Below, piece after piece: positions 40,365 through 48,662 of a stretch of 58,336 bases of DNA. The stretch is from the IMG/VR virus record IMGVR_UViG_3300021599_001920, positions 1 through 58,336 of that record; one strand, given 5' to 3'. Source of the stretch: a virus. Positions within the stretch are counted from its first letter, which is position 1. The number at the start of each line of letters is the position of its first letter. The translations under genes and the position numbers were made by a program. A model generated the notes under the pieces. That model saw only the letters and a program-made list of their open reading frames with translations. It was not told the origin of the DNA and did no database searches.

Positions 40365-40841
40365 TTATTTTTTACTTCTATCCCATTTTGCCTTTCTGGC
40401 CTCAGGTGGAATTTGGTGACTTTCATCAATTGTATGTGGAATTTGTACTCTAACACATGTTTGGGGAAGTCGACAATTCATTAAATAATTATTAATATAA
40501 CCCATCATATTTGCACTACCGATCGGGTTTGCGGAATGAACATAGACTTGAGGCAGTAGGATATTTTTATTCATACTTAAATCAATCAAAAATTTACAAC
40601 AATCGTATCCAGTTTTTTCTTGTATATTATTATAATCTAAGGTAAAATTATTTTTTACATTTGTATAATATTCAATCATTGCCCCTTCACCCAAGTCATG
40701 ATCTAAGGATATCGTTTCGATATTTTCTAACCCACGTAAATTTATTATTGAAACAAATTCATCATAATTTCTAACAACTTCCCAATCACCTTCAGTTGGT
40801 GTTCTTACATCATCTAAGTAAACGTTAATTTTCTTTATCAT
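40365..40841 (-). CDS. Cyclic-phosphate processing receiver-domain protein (cREC)
   Basis: 158 aa. YLDDVRTPTEGDWEVVRNYD opens a receiver-like fold with the acidic pair (residues 9-11). ISLDHDLGEG holds the phosphate-site Asp, and VYVHSANPIGSANMMGYIN the conserved Ser/Asn block of the family described as handling cyclic phosphate ends. Overlaps the RNA ligase start region by 17 bases. In this family the domain usually sits with RNA ligases and kinases in RNA repair operons, exactly as here. Direct enzymatic activity on 2',3'-cyclic phosphate is inferred. Confidence 0.8.
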   Translation of the reverse strand: MIKKINVYLDDVRTPTEGDWEVVRNYDEFVSIINLRGLENIETISLDHDLGEGAMIEYYTNVKNNFTLDYNNIQEKTGYDCCKFLIDLSMNKNILLPQVYVHSANPIGSANMMGYINNYLMNCRLPQTCVRVQIPHTIDESHQIPPEARKAKWDRSKK

Positions 40842-41889
40842 TTTTAAATGGTTTTGTGTAACTTGGATATAATAGTTTCCAAATTATTTTTTTATAATCT
40901 TTTTTATTATACATTGAAAATAATATAGATGAATGTTTATATTTCAATGCATATTCTGCAAAAACTTTTCTTTCTGTTGAATTTGATGATCTTGTAATAA
41001 TCTTGTAAATCCATTTATATTCATTTTCAATTTTTGTGAATTCATCATTTAAGTTATTTTTAGTTTCTTTAACCCAATTATAAAATTCATCGGGAACCTT
41101 ATCAAGAATTTCATCTAAGGATTTTCCATCTTTAAGGTGTTCCCAAATATCTCTACTGGATATATTTGTTAATATTCTATGTAAACGAATATATTCTTCA
41201 CCTTTTATTTTTATTCTAAATCCGTTTTTAAAACGAATAACATAACCTTCTCGATCATCGGCAATCGTTTCTTTTAATTTTTTGAAATCATTAATACCAT
41301 TATATTTTCTAACTATTCTAACATCATTAAAAAGACCTACTTTATGTTTTAATATATCAAAATCAATTTCATTACCTGATTCTGTTTCATATGCACCAAG
41401 TAAAACCAAACCTTCAAAATCGTAATCACAAACGATTCTGTTTTCTTTATATATTATTTCAAATAGATAAGTCCAATTACGATTTAAACCCGTTGATGGA
41501 TAATTTTTTAAAATCGAAAGTTCTTTTAACATTTTGAGACCAACAAGAGATTGATTGGAGATAAATGATCCTCTTGTTGCCATGTGCCATTCTCCGTGAT
41601 AATAAAAAACAACTCCTAATGAACCGTCCATTTTTTCGAAAACTTCAAATGATTCATTTGGAATTTCATTCACAGAATGTTCTTCGTAATTAAAAAATTT
41701 TTTAAATGGTCTTGCGATTATTTTTCCTTCGGAGTTTGTAACTAAACCTCTACAAATTTTAGTGACATCATCCCATAATTTTTCGTACTGAACTTTTGGG
41801 GAATAGTTCCATATAGATAGATCAAGAGTCGGATGAGTTTGTTTTAAAACCAAACCATTTTGATAATATTTTTCTAATATTGATAACAC
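40825..41889 (-). CDS. RNA ligase, T4 Rnl1-like
   Basis: 354 aa. ATP-dependent nucleotidyltransferase: motif I FEKMDGSLGVVF with adenylated Lys86, motif III YLFEIIYKEN, motif IV EGYVIRF and motif V RIKIKGEEYIRL, in the right order. ICRGLVTNSEGKIIARPFKK is the upstream substrate-binding block. Length matches the T4 Rnl1 group, which joins broken tRNA anticodon loops. It follows the kinase (41950) by 60 bases. Confidence 0.92.
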   Translation of the reverse strand: MLSILEKYYQNGLVLKQTHPTLDLSIWNYSPKVQYEKLWDDVTKICRGLVTNSEGKIIARPFKKFFNYEEHSVNEIPNESFEVFEKMDGSLGVVFYYHGEWHMATRGSFISNQSLVGLKMLKELSILKNYPSTGLNRNWTYLFEIIYKENRIVCDYDFEGLVLLGAYETESGNEIDFDILKHKVGLFNDVRIVRKYNGINDFKKLKETIADDREGYVIRFKNGFRIKIKGEEYIRLHRILTNISSRDIWEHLKDGKSLDEILDKVPDEFYNWVKETKNNLNDEFTKIENEYKWIYKIITRSSNSTERKVFAEYALKYKHSSILFSMYNKKDYKKIIWKLLYPSYTKPFKNDKEN

Positions 41890-41949
41890 TAAATAATCTT
41901 TTCTTTTTTTCTTTTTTCGGATATGCGTAGGAAACGAAAAACTTACTCA

Positions 41950-42369
41950 TTAGAGTTTGATTTGAAATCTCTCCTTCATTTGTTGAAGTTTATCTTTTGG
42001 TACACTATGTATATTTTCACTACCATGTCTATTTTCAACAATTAAACTATGAACTCTATATTTGTATCTTTCTGCAATTTCAAAATACTTTTCCATTTCC
42101 CATTCTTGTGTAAATGTGTTAGCCACAACAATTTTAACGATTTGATTTTTCATTCTTTCAACACATCTTAATACACAATCATTGTGAGCCTCTTTTAATT
42201 TTGTGTAATCAAAATTATAATTACCATTAACGTCAATAAAATAATCATCAGCAGACAATACCGCATTTGTGTTATCCGATCCACGTGTATATAATATAAT
42301 TTCACCAAGAGTACTTTTGCCGCTACCCGGTAGTCCTCTTAATAAAATTAATTCTCCGATGTATTCCAT
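41950..42369 (-). CDS. Polynucleotide kinase-like P-loop protein
   Basis: 139 aa from MEYIGELIL, chosen because a TATTTATA octamer lies just upstream; a longer open frame to 42420 adds an unlikely extension. Walker A GLPGSGKST (residues 12-20), then AVLSADDYFIDVNGNYNFDY with the DD phosphate-acceptor site, and IVKIVVANTFTQEWEMEKYF. It lacks the 3'-phosphatase half of T4 Pnk. This is the branch of AAA_33/N4BP2-like 5'-kinases. It heads the RNA-repair operon, so 5' phosphorylation of RNA breaks before ligation is likely. Confidence 0.85.
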   Translation of the reverse strand: MEYIGELILLRGLPGSGKSTLGEIILYTRGSDNTNAVLSADDYFIDVNGNYNFDYTKLKEAHNDCVLRCVERMKNQIVKIVVANTFTQEWEMEKYFEIAERYKYRVHSLIVENRHGSENIHSVPKDKLQQMKERFQIKL

Positions 42370-42383
42370 ATTCACTAATTTAA

Positions 42384-42391
42384 TATAAATA
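42384..42391 (-). promoter_or_regulatory. TATTTATA octamer upstream of the RNA-repair operon
   Basis: Perfect on the minus strand, 14 nt before the ATG at 42369. It supports the internal start for the kinase. Confidence 0.5.
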
Positions 42392-42425
42392 GAAAAATGA
42401 ACCGGAAAAATCCGGTTCATTAGTT

Positions 42426-42623
42426 TTACTTCGCCGATTCAGTCTCAGATTTCTCAACTTTTTCAGTTGGGATTTGTGAAACAGTTGAATCATTTGCACT
42501 AACCGCCAATGAATCAACTTGAACCGCAGTAGAGTCAGTTGTTTCTGTTGTGGTTGACCCGCTACCACAGGACACCATTGCAATTGTTGCAATGATTGTC
42601 ATAATAAAAGCATATTTTCTCAT
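42426..42623 (-). CDS. Small lipoprotein, Ser/Thr-rich
   Basis: 65 aa from MRKYAFIMT. Signal peptide with lipobox ATIAMVSC (Cys18), then a Ser/Thr-rich tail GSGSTTTETTDSTAVQVD and acidic end. No domain. The extra residues of the longer open frame precede the signal peptide and are rejected. Probably anchored in the outer membrane; recalls phage superinfection-exclusion lipoproteins in size only. Confidence 0.55.
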   Translation of the reverse strand: MRKYAFIMTIIATIAMVSCGSGSTTTETTDSTAVQVDSLAVSANDSTVSQIPTEKVEKSETESAK

Positions 42624-42654
42624 AGGACTAATATACATAAAATTATTGAAAATA

Positions 42655-42684
42655 AAAAACCCCAACAAGTTGTCGGGGTTTCAA
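42655..42684 (-). terminator. Terminator downstream of clp gene
   Basis: On the minus strand AACCCC, an 11-nt loop, GGGGTT and a run of six T residues. It ends the Clp ATPase transcript. Confidence 0.7.
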
Positions 42685-42795
42685 GGTCTTTCGGTGGATT
42701 CAACTCCACTTACTTTTAGAAAAAAACGAAGAGGTTATCGACAAAGAGAACCTACAAGAATATAAATATATATAATTTTTAAAAAAAACAAATAT
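42685..42795. other. Intergenic region with a GTGGA/TCCAC hairpin
   Basis: A hairpin GTGGATT...AATCCAC-like pair lies near 42694-42710, and flanking bases partly pair like a degenerate tRNA acceptor. No complete tRNA can be folded. Otherwise no gene is seen. Confidence 0.35.
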
Positions 42796-44814
42796 TTATA
42801 AACTTTTTTTGTGAATTACTAATTTATCCGTTTTATATTTCAAGGTTATTGGATCATTTTCTACTATGTTTCCCCTTAAAATTTCCTCACTTAAAAAATC
42901 TTCACATAAATTTTGAATCAATCTTTTCAAGGGTCTTGCACCATACTCTTCTTGTGAGTTTAGTTCGTATATTTTATTGATCACAGATTTATCAAAATTT
43001 ACAGTATAGTTTTTTTCTTTTAGTCTTTTTGATAATTTTTCAATCTCGATCTCAATAATTTTTTTAAGTGATTCTTCATTTAATGAATTGAATAAAATAA
43101 TATCATCAATTCGATTTAAAAATTCAGGATTGAATTGTTGTTTTAAAGCCTTTTGTATAATTGATTTTTTTACCTCATATTTTTGTTGTTCAGACGACGA
43201 TGTTGCGAATCCAACACCTCCACCAAAATCCGAAACTTTTTTTGCACCAACATTTGATGTCATGATAATAATTGTGTTAGTAAAGTTTACCTTTCTTCCG
43301 AATGAATCAGTTAAATGTCCTTCATCTAAAATTTGAAGTAGGATATTAAAAACGTCTTTATGTGCCTTTTCAATTTCATCAAACAATACAACAGAGAATG
43401 GATTATTCTTAATTTTTTCTGTTAATTGACCACCCTCATCATAACCAACATATCCTGGAGGAGAACCAATTAATTTAGACACATTATGTTTTTCCATGAA
43501 TTCACTCATGTCAACACGAATAATTTTTTCAGGATCACCAAAAAGTAATTCCGCAATTGATTTGGCTAAGAATGTTTTACCAACACCCGTGGATCCTAAG
43601 AAAATGAATGATCCAATTGGTTTATTTGCGTCCTTAATACCAACACGATTCCTTCTAACCGCTTTAGATATTGTTAAAATTGCTTCCGTTTGACCAATTA
43701 CTTTAGATGAGAGAATATCTTCCATTTTAAGTAACTTATCAGTCTCTTTTTTATCTAATTTAGAAATGGGTACACCTGTTATGTTTGAAATAATTTCATA
43801 AACATCATCAATGGTTATTGGTGTTTTATTATCTTTTAATTTATCTAACCATTTTTGTTTTTCTTCATCAAGTCTTAGTAATATTTTTCTTTCTTCATCT
43901 CGTAATTTTGCCGCTTGTTCGTAATTTTGAGATTTAACAACTTGAAATTTTTTTTCTTTTAATTCCTCCGAATCTTTTTTTAATTTTTCAATAATATCAG
44001 GTACTTTAGACGAGACTCTTTTTTCTGAACCGAGTTCATCTAAGACATCGATTGCCTTATCAGGAAATTGTCGATCAGTAATATATCGAGCACATAACTT
44101 AACAATAGTTTCAATGACACCGTCTTCGTATTTTACTTTATGAAAATCTTGATACGAACCGATTAAATTATTTAAAATGTTGATTGTTTCTAATTGATTG
44201 GGTTCTTTTAAAATAATTTTCTGAAATCTTCTAACAAGTGCCGAATCCTTTTCTAAATGTTTTTTATATTCATCAAACGTTGTCGCACCAATACATTGTA
44301 ATTCGCCCCTTGCAAGTGCGGGTTTCAAAATATTGGCCGCATCCATTGATCCACTTGCGTTTCCTGCACCTACCATAGTATGTAGTTCATCGATGAAAAC
44401 TACAACGTTTGTAACTTCTTGTAATTCATTTAAAATTGCTTTTATTCTTTCTTCAAATTGACCTCTATATTTTGTACCGGCAACTAAAGAGGTTAAATCT
44501 AATGATACGATCCTTTTATCAATTAAATTACTCGGACAATCTCCTTTATTAATCATCAATGCAAGTTTTTCTACAAGTGCAGATTTACCAACACCCGCAT
44601 CTCCAACTATCACTGCATTATTTTTTTTCTTGCGTGAAAGAATTTGAGCAATTCTTTTTACTTCTTTATCTCTCCCGACAACAGGATCGATTTTACCTTC
44701 CTCTGCAAGTCGAGTTAAATCTCTTGAAAAATTATCAAGAATAGGTGTATTTGACCCTTTTCTAATTTTTTTAGGGTTGGTTGTTTGTCCTTCTTCAAAA
44801 AAATCTACCGCCAT
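42796..44814 (-). CDS. ClpC/ClpA-like AAA+ unfoldase without N-domain
   Basis: 672 aa from MAVDFFEEG. Two AAA+ modules: Walker [10 protein letters not shown] (71-79) and [14 protein letters not shown]; second [11 protein letters not shown] (about 405) and [20 protein letters not shown]-like middle helix ([20 protein letters not shown]) marks the ClpC branch. The VGF segment after SDFGGG (GVGFATS) corresponds to the loop that docks on ClpP. The N-terminal Clp_N repeats are missing, so adaptor binding is likely altered. It is divergent from Hsp20 with a 156-base intergenic region; both products handle unfolded protein. Confidence 0.9.
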   Translation of the reverse strand: MAVDFFEEGQTTNPKKIRKGSNTPILDNFSRDLTRLAEEGKIDPVVGRDKEVKRIAQILSRKKKNNAVIVGDAGVGKSALVEKLALMINKGDCPSNLIDKRIVSLDLTSLVAGTKYRGQFEERIKAILNELQEVTNVVVFIDELHTMVGAGNASGSMDAANILKPALARGELQCIGATTFDEYKKHLEKDSALVRRFQKIILKEPNQLETINILNNLIGSYQDFHKVKYEDGVIETIVKLCARYITDRQFPDKAIDVLDELGSEKRVSSKVPDIIEKLKKDSEELKEKKFQVVKSQNYEQAAKLRDEERKILLRLDEEKQKWLDKLKDNKTPITIDDVYEIISNITGVPISKLDKKETDKLLKMEDILSSKVIGQTEAILTISKAVRRNRVGIKDANKPIGSFIFLGSTGVGKTFLAKSIAELLFGDPEKIIRVDMSEFMEKHNVSKLIGSPPGYVGYDEGGQLTEKIKNNPFSVVLFDEIEKAHKDVFNILLQILDEGHLTDSFGRKVNFTNTIIIMTSNVGAKKVSDFGGGVGFATSSSEQQKYEVKKSIIQKALKQQFNPEFLNRIDDIILFNSLNEESLKKIIEIEIEKLSKRLKEKNYTVNFDKSVINKIYELNSQEEYGARPLKRLIQNLCEDFLSEEILRGNIVENDPITLKYKTDKLVIHKKSL

Positions 44815-44970
44815 GTTTATAATTTTATAGTTATTAAACAAATATAATAAAAATCATTCTTAAAAACAAATGATAGACATTATGTCATATTATTTTAAAA
44901 TTTAATGTCATAATGTCAATCTAATCTTTTTGGTACATAGTTTGTATTTTTTATAAAAAAATTAATAACT

Positions 44971-45339
44971 ATGATTACATTATTTAAAGACCCGTTTTTT
45001 GAAACCTTTGACAAGGTTTTTGAAACCTCGAGGTTTTTGTCTGCACCTCAAACAAATTTAAAAAAGTCAGACAATGACTATAAACTTTTTATAAGTGTAC
45101 CAGGTTTAACCAAAGAAGACCTTAAAATTACAACAAAAGATGGTATTTTAAAAATTTCATTTGAAAAAAATGAAAAGACTGATGACCATTATTTTGTTAA
45201 TAATTTTATCAAGTCTTACTACATTCCCGAAGATGTTAAAGAAAAGGACATAGAAGGAAAAGTTGAAAATGGTGTGTTAATTCTAACATTACCCATTGAT
45301 AAAAAGAAGTCATTAGAAAGGTTAGTTTCCTTAAATTAG
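44971..45339 (+). CDS. Small heat-shock protein (Hsp20/alpha-crystallin)
   Basis: 122 aa. Alpha-crystallin domain YKLFISVPGLTKEDLKITTK, GILKISFEKNE, FIKSYYIPEDVKEKDIEGKV, then the signature ENGVLILTLPIDKK. The N-terminal arm is short (about 28 residues) and the C-terminal extension lacks the IxI motif. ATP-independent holdase. Divergently placed to the Clp ATPase. Phage Hsp20 genes are known from T4-like cyanophages, usually near the head genes. Confidence 0.93.
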   Translation: MITLFKDPFFETFDKVFETSRFLSAPQTNLKKSDNDYKLFISVPGLTKEDLKITTKDGILKISFEKNEKTDDHYFVNNFIKSYYIPEDVKEKDIEGKVENGVLILTLPIDKKKSLERLVSLN

Positions 45340-45340
45340 A

Positions 45341-45371
45341 AAAATCCCCCATAAGTTGGGGGATTTTTTTT
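45341..45371 (+). terminator. Rho-independent terminator after Hsp20
   Basis: AAAATCCCCC, loop ATAAGTT, GGGGGATT, then seven T residues. Confidence 0.88.
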
Positions 45372-45407
45372 ATCGTGTTTTTTTATTATATTTTTAAAAA
45401 AAAGATC

Positions 45408-45650
45408 ATGGGAATATTAACTGAAAAAATTGAAGGAAAAGTAATTTTTATCGAAATTAAGTCAAGCAACCTCAAATCTGCGTCATATGATACGGAATCA
45501 GAAACATTACAGGTGACATTCAATAATGGAAGTATTTATGAGTATAATAAAGTTCCTTGGACTATGTTTACTAAATTTAGAATGGCGGAGTCTCAGGGAA
45601 AGTTCTTTAACGAGAACATTAAAAAATATAGTTACACAAAAATACAATGA
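45408..45650 (+). CDS. KTSC-domain protein
   Basis: 80 aa from MGILTEK; an upstream start at 45375 is less likely. IEIKSSNLKSASYDTESETL, then QVTFNNGSIYEYNKVPWTMF and a Ser-Gln-Gly-Lys-Phe-Phe-Asn end follow the KTSC pattern (a small beta domain found in phages and next to lysyl-tRNA synthetase or RNA proteins). Function unknown. It overlaps the nucleotidyltransferase start by 4 bases. Confidence 0.8.
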   Translation: MGILTEKIEGKVIFIEIKSSNLKSASYDTESETLQVTFNNGSIYEYNKVPWTMFTKFRMAESQGKFFNENIKKYSYTKIQ

Positions 45651-46429
45651 GTTTATTTGAAGAATTAATAGAAGACAAAGAGTTTAACAAAAAGATTTTA
45701 AAATCTTTTAAGGGAAAAGATACCCTCTGTAATAAAATATTCGATAGAATCGGAGAGGATTATAAACTTAAAGAAGATATTAGAAAAGGTATACTGAAAA
45801 TTGTAGAACAATATCTTGATTTTATTGACATTGATTTCTTTGTTCACGATGTATTATTTACAGGGTCTTTAGCTAATTACAATTGGTCAGAATTTTCTGA
45901 CGTTGATATCCATATATTAATTGATAAAGATGAATTTGATGAATCTGAAACAAAAGATTCGGTAGTTTTTCACAAAATAATCGACGATTTTTTTGATTCA
46001 AAAGAAAAAGTTTGGAAATCAAAACAAGACATAAAAATAAAAGGGTTTGAAGTTGAGATGTATGTTCAGGACATACATCAAGAACACATATCTTCGGGTG
46101 TGTACTCTGTTTTAAATAATAAATGGGTTGTTGTTCCCGAAAAAATGGACCCTAAGATTGACGATAGTAAAATTCTACAAAAAGGTGACGAATACGAGAA
46201 ACAAATAGACGACTTAGTCTCAAAATTCAATTCAAATAAAGACGTTTCAAAAGAAACAAAAAATCTTTATAAAAAAATTAAATCATTTAGACAAAGTGGT
46301 TTAGAAAAAGGTGGTGAATATTCATATGAAAATTTAACATTTAAATTACTTAGAAGAAACGGATATATTGGTAAAATATTGGATTTAAAATCCGACATAA
46401 TAAATAAAAAATTGTCCTTAACACAATAA
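45647..46429 (+). CDS. Nucleotidyltransferase-fold protein
   Basis: 260 aa. FTGSLANYNWSEFSDVDIHI then LID carries the GS...SDxD active-site pattern of pol-beta-like nucleotidyltransferases (about residues 67-86), with a later Glu in KIKGFEVEMYVQD as the third carboxylate. The N-terminal helix bundle and the C-terminal Lys-rich helices have no match. Possible activities are nucleotide transfer to RNA or protein. Translationally coupled with KTSC, a pairing often seen in phages. Confidence 0.75.
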   Translation: MSLFEELIEDKEFNKKILKSFKGKDTLCNKIFDRIGEDYKLKEDIRKGILKIVEQYLDFIDIDFFVHDVLFTGSLANYNWSEFSDVDIHILIDKDEFDESETKDSVVFHKIIDDFFDSKEKVWKSKQDIKIKGFEVEMYVQDIHQEHISSGVYSVLNNKWVVVPEKMDPKIDDSKILQKGDEYEKQIDDLVSKFNSNKDVSKETKNLYKKIKSFRQSGLEKGGEYSYENLTFKLLRRNGYIGKILDLKSDIINKKLSLTQ

Positions 46430-46458
46430 ATACCCATATTTTTTTTAACATATCTATG

Positions 46459-46466
46459 TATTTATA
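46459..46466 (+). promoter_or_regulatory. TATTTATA octamer upstream of the 46500 operon
   Basis: Perfect match, 33 nt before the ATG at 46500, first gene of a four-gene unit. Confidence 0.5.
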
Positions 46467-46499
46467 GGATAAGAATAACAAAATCTTAATATTACAAAA

Positions 46500-47516
46500 A
46501 TGGCAGATTTAAAACCTTTAGGTAGTGAAAAGTTAAACAGTGATGATAAATTGAAAAGAATCCTCGAATTAACTTACTACAAAGAAAATAAGAATAATCA
46601 AAATACAAAGAAAGCTGAGTTAGTTAAAGAATCAACTACCGGTGGTATTTTTGGTATTGTTAAAGAAAAAGATGGATATTACGTTAAAAGAGGATTGAAT
46701 GAATCATCGCTTGATTATATAGGCGGAATCTTTATGAAGAACAAAAATAGATTTTCTTCATATTCTGAAGCACTAAAAAGATTAGAACTATTAAAAGGTC
46801 AGGAAGAATTACAAGAGGCGACAAAATATGTTTTAAAACAAAACAAACCTCAAGAAGAGTCTCCAATGTCTGAACCATCTTTAGATGCACCTCCACCTCC
46901 TCCACCTCCTGCACCATTAGGAGATGAAAGTGGTGACGTTCCTCCTCCATCTGGTGATATGGGTAGTGACGTTCCCCCTCCATCTGGCGATGAGAGTGGT
47001 GAACCAAAAGATATGGGTGCAGGCGAAGAAGGTGGTAAAAGATCATCATACATGGCTGAAGTTCAAAAATTTGCGGGTAAACTTGGTCAAGAACTTAGAG
47101 ATCAACAAGATAGAATGGAAAGTGATGATATTAAATATGTACTTAACATGATCATATCTGCAGTTGATTTGGATAAATTAGATTTTGAAGATTTAGAGGA
47201 AATCGCAAAAAAATTCGAACGTGAAGAAGAAGGTATGGAAGGTGGTGAAGAAACTTCAGATGAAGAACCACCAAGTGAAGAAATACCAGCTGAAGAACCA
47301 TCAAGTGAAGAAGAATTAGGTGAATATGATTCTATGAAAGCGTTAGAAGAGTTTATAGACACACCTGTTGAAACTGATGAAATAAATCTTTCTACATATG
47401 CCGATTTATCTAAAGTAAAAGAAGAAGAGGATGAAATTAGAGAATTGGATTTAGATGAAATTAAAAATGATATAAATCAAGCAATTAGCGAAAGATTGAG
47501 CAAATATTTCAATTAA
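46500..47516 (+). CDS. Presumed virion assembly protein with Pro-rich acidic linker
   Basis: 338 aa. Helical N-terminus (LGSEKLNSDDKLKRILELTY), then residues 115-175 form a Pro/Gly/Asp linker with a repeated DVPPPSGD unit, and the rest is acidic helices with an Asp/Glu-rich run (EEEGMEGGEETSDEEPPSEE). Such composition is typical of phage core or scaffold proteins, but no family is recognised. It heads an operon with 47518, 47916 and 48662, immediately before the terminase. Confidence 0.6.
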   Translation: MADLKPLGSEKLNSDDKLKRILELTYYKENKNNQNTKKAELVKESTTGGIFGIVKEKDGYYVKRGLNESSLDYIGGIFMKNKNRFSSYSEALKRLELLKGQEELQEATKYVLKQNKPQEESPMSEPSLDAPPPPPPPAPLGDESGDVPPPSGDMGSDVPPPSGDESGEPKDMGAGEEGGKRSSYMAEVQKFAGKLGQELRDQQDRMESDDIKYVLNMIISAVDLDKLDFEDLEEIAKKFEREEEGMEGGEETSDEEPPSEEIPAEEPSSEEELGEYDSMKALEEFIDTPVETDEINLSTYADLSKVKEEEDEIRELDLDEIKNDINQAISERLSKYFN

Positions 47517-47517
47517 A

Positions 47518-47919
47518 ATGAATCTTATCTATGTCAATGAAATCGGTTCAGATTACAAAGGTCAAAAACAGTACGAATTTATTTTTAGTGAATCGACTGA
47601 GCTTGACATAGAAGAGTGGTACACAATTCCCGCATCAGCAACATTATCATCTAAATCCCCAAGTATCGAATTTATCGATATGGTTGGACTACTGAAAGAT
47701 AGTGATTTACAACTTGAATTAATACAAAATTCGGATTATTTTGGTGTTATAGACGCCGCTGATGGTGTCATATCTCTCGCATGGGAGAAATTTGATTTTG
47801 ATTCTGATAACGACAGAATCTTTTTCAGGTTTGGTGAAACTGTTGAATCAGTTACAAAAAAACTGAAATTAAGAAATTATCATTTACTAAAGGAAGAAAT
47901 AAAATTTAAAAATATATGA
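47518..47919 (+). CDS. Hypothetical protein
   Basis: 133 aa, acidic, mixed alpha/beta: MNLIYVNEIGSDYKGQKQYE, FIFSESTELDIEEWYTIPAS and FDFDSDNDRIFFRFGETVES. Not recognised. Starts one base after the previous stop and overlaps the next gene by 4 bases, so it belongs to the pre-terminase operon. Confidence 0.65.
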   Translation: MNLIYVNEIGSDYKGQKQYEFIFSESTELDIEEWYTIPASATLSSKSPSIEFIDMVGLLKDSDLQLELIQNSDYFGVIDAADGVISLAWEKFDFDSDNDRIFFRFGETVESVTKKLKLRNYHLLKEEIKFKNI

Positions 47920-48662
47920 AAAGAGAACAAATAGTTAATAGTCTTTTGAAAGAAGGATTTTCAGACAAGACTTTAGTTAAATTTAATGATAAACAATTAG
48001 TTCATTTATATGAAAGGATTATTGGTGAAGCAACCACAAAACAAGTTAGAGTTTTGAGTATGAATAATGCAGATGACGCCGCTGAAGTAAATAATCTTAT
48101 AAATAACCCAAAGGCAGTTGCAGATATGAAAGCAAAAGGTCATGTTGAAGTAACTAAAGAAGAAAAAAACAAAATTTCTAAAGATTCTTCAAAAAAGAAA
48201 AGTAAATTAAAAAAAGAAGATACTAAAGAAGAAAAATCTTCAATTGGATTATCAAAAGAAAAGAAAAAAGAAGTAATTAAAAGTGATAAAAAAGGTAAAG
48301 ACGTTAGTAAGAAAGAAATTAAAAAAGAAAATTTTGAAATAAAAAATTGGGTTAAAACTTTAGCGGAAAACAATTTCCATAGTTTTACATCAAAAGGTGA
48401 AATTATGGAATTAATACAATCTAAAACTTCAGATGTTGAAGTTGGGTCTAACGTAAAAAAAGGTCACAATGGTATTCCTGAATTTATGACATATGATTCT
48501 ATTGTGTCGGCAGCAGAACCTAAAGAAAAACCATCACCAACAAAAACGCCAACTAAAGATCCGGGTACAAAACAACCACCAAAAAAAGATCCAAGAAAAA
48601 CACCATTTCAACCAGGTCCTGGACAAAACCCTAAACCAAAAGCATTAAAAGAAAATAAGTAA
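47916..48662 (+). CDS. Lysine-rich presumed virion protein
   Basis: 248 aa. N-terminal helix MKREQIVNSLLKEGFSDKTL, then a long Lys/Ser/Glu low-complexity block (residues 80-145) and a Pro/Lys-rich end (KPSPTKTPTKDPGTKQPPKK). The middle helix IKNWVKTLAENNFHSFTSKG is the only likely folded part. A very basic protein beside head genes could be an internal DNA-associated protein. Overlaps 48662 by one base. Confidence 0.6.
   Translation: MKREQIVNSLLKEGFSDKTLVKFNDKQLVHLYERIIGEATTKQVRVLSMNNADDAAEVNNLINNPKAVADMKAKGHVEVTKEEKNKISKDSSKKKSKLKKEDTKEEKSSIGLSKEKKKEVIKSDKKGKDVSKKEIKKENFEIKNWVKTLAENNFHSFTSKGEIMELIQSKTSDVEVGSNVKKGHNGIPEFMTYDSIVSAAEPKEKPSPTKTPTKDPGTKQPPKKDPRKTPFQPGPGQNPKPKALKENK

Noticed and set aside
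42685-42780. Degenerate tRNA
   Set aside because: A T-arm-like hairpin and a partly pairing acceptor exist, but the T loop lacks a base and no D or anticodon arm folds.
42792-42799. TATTTATA on the plus strand near the Clp stop
   Set aside because: No plus-strand gene follows; such matches are expected by chance in AT-rich DNA.
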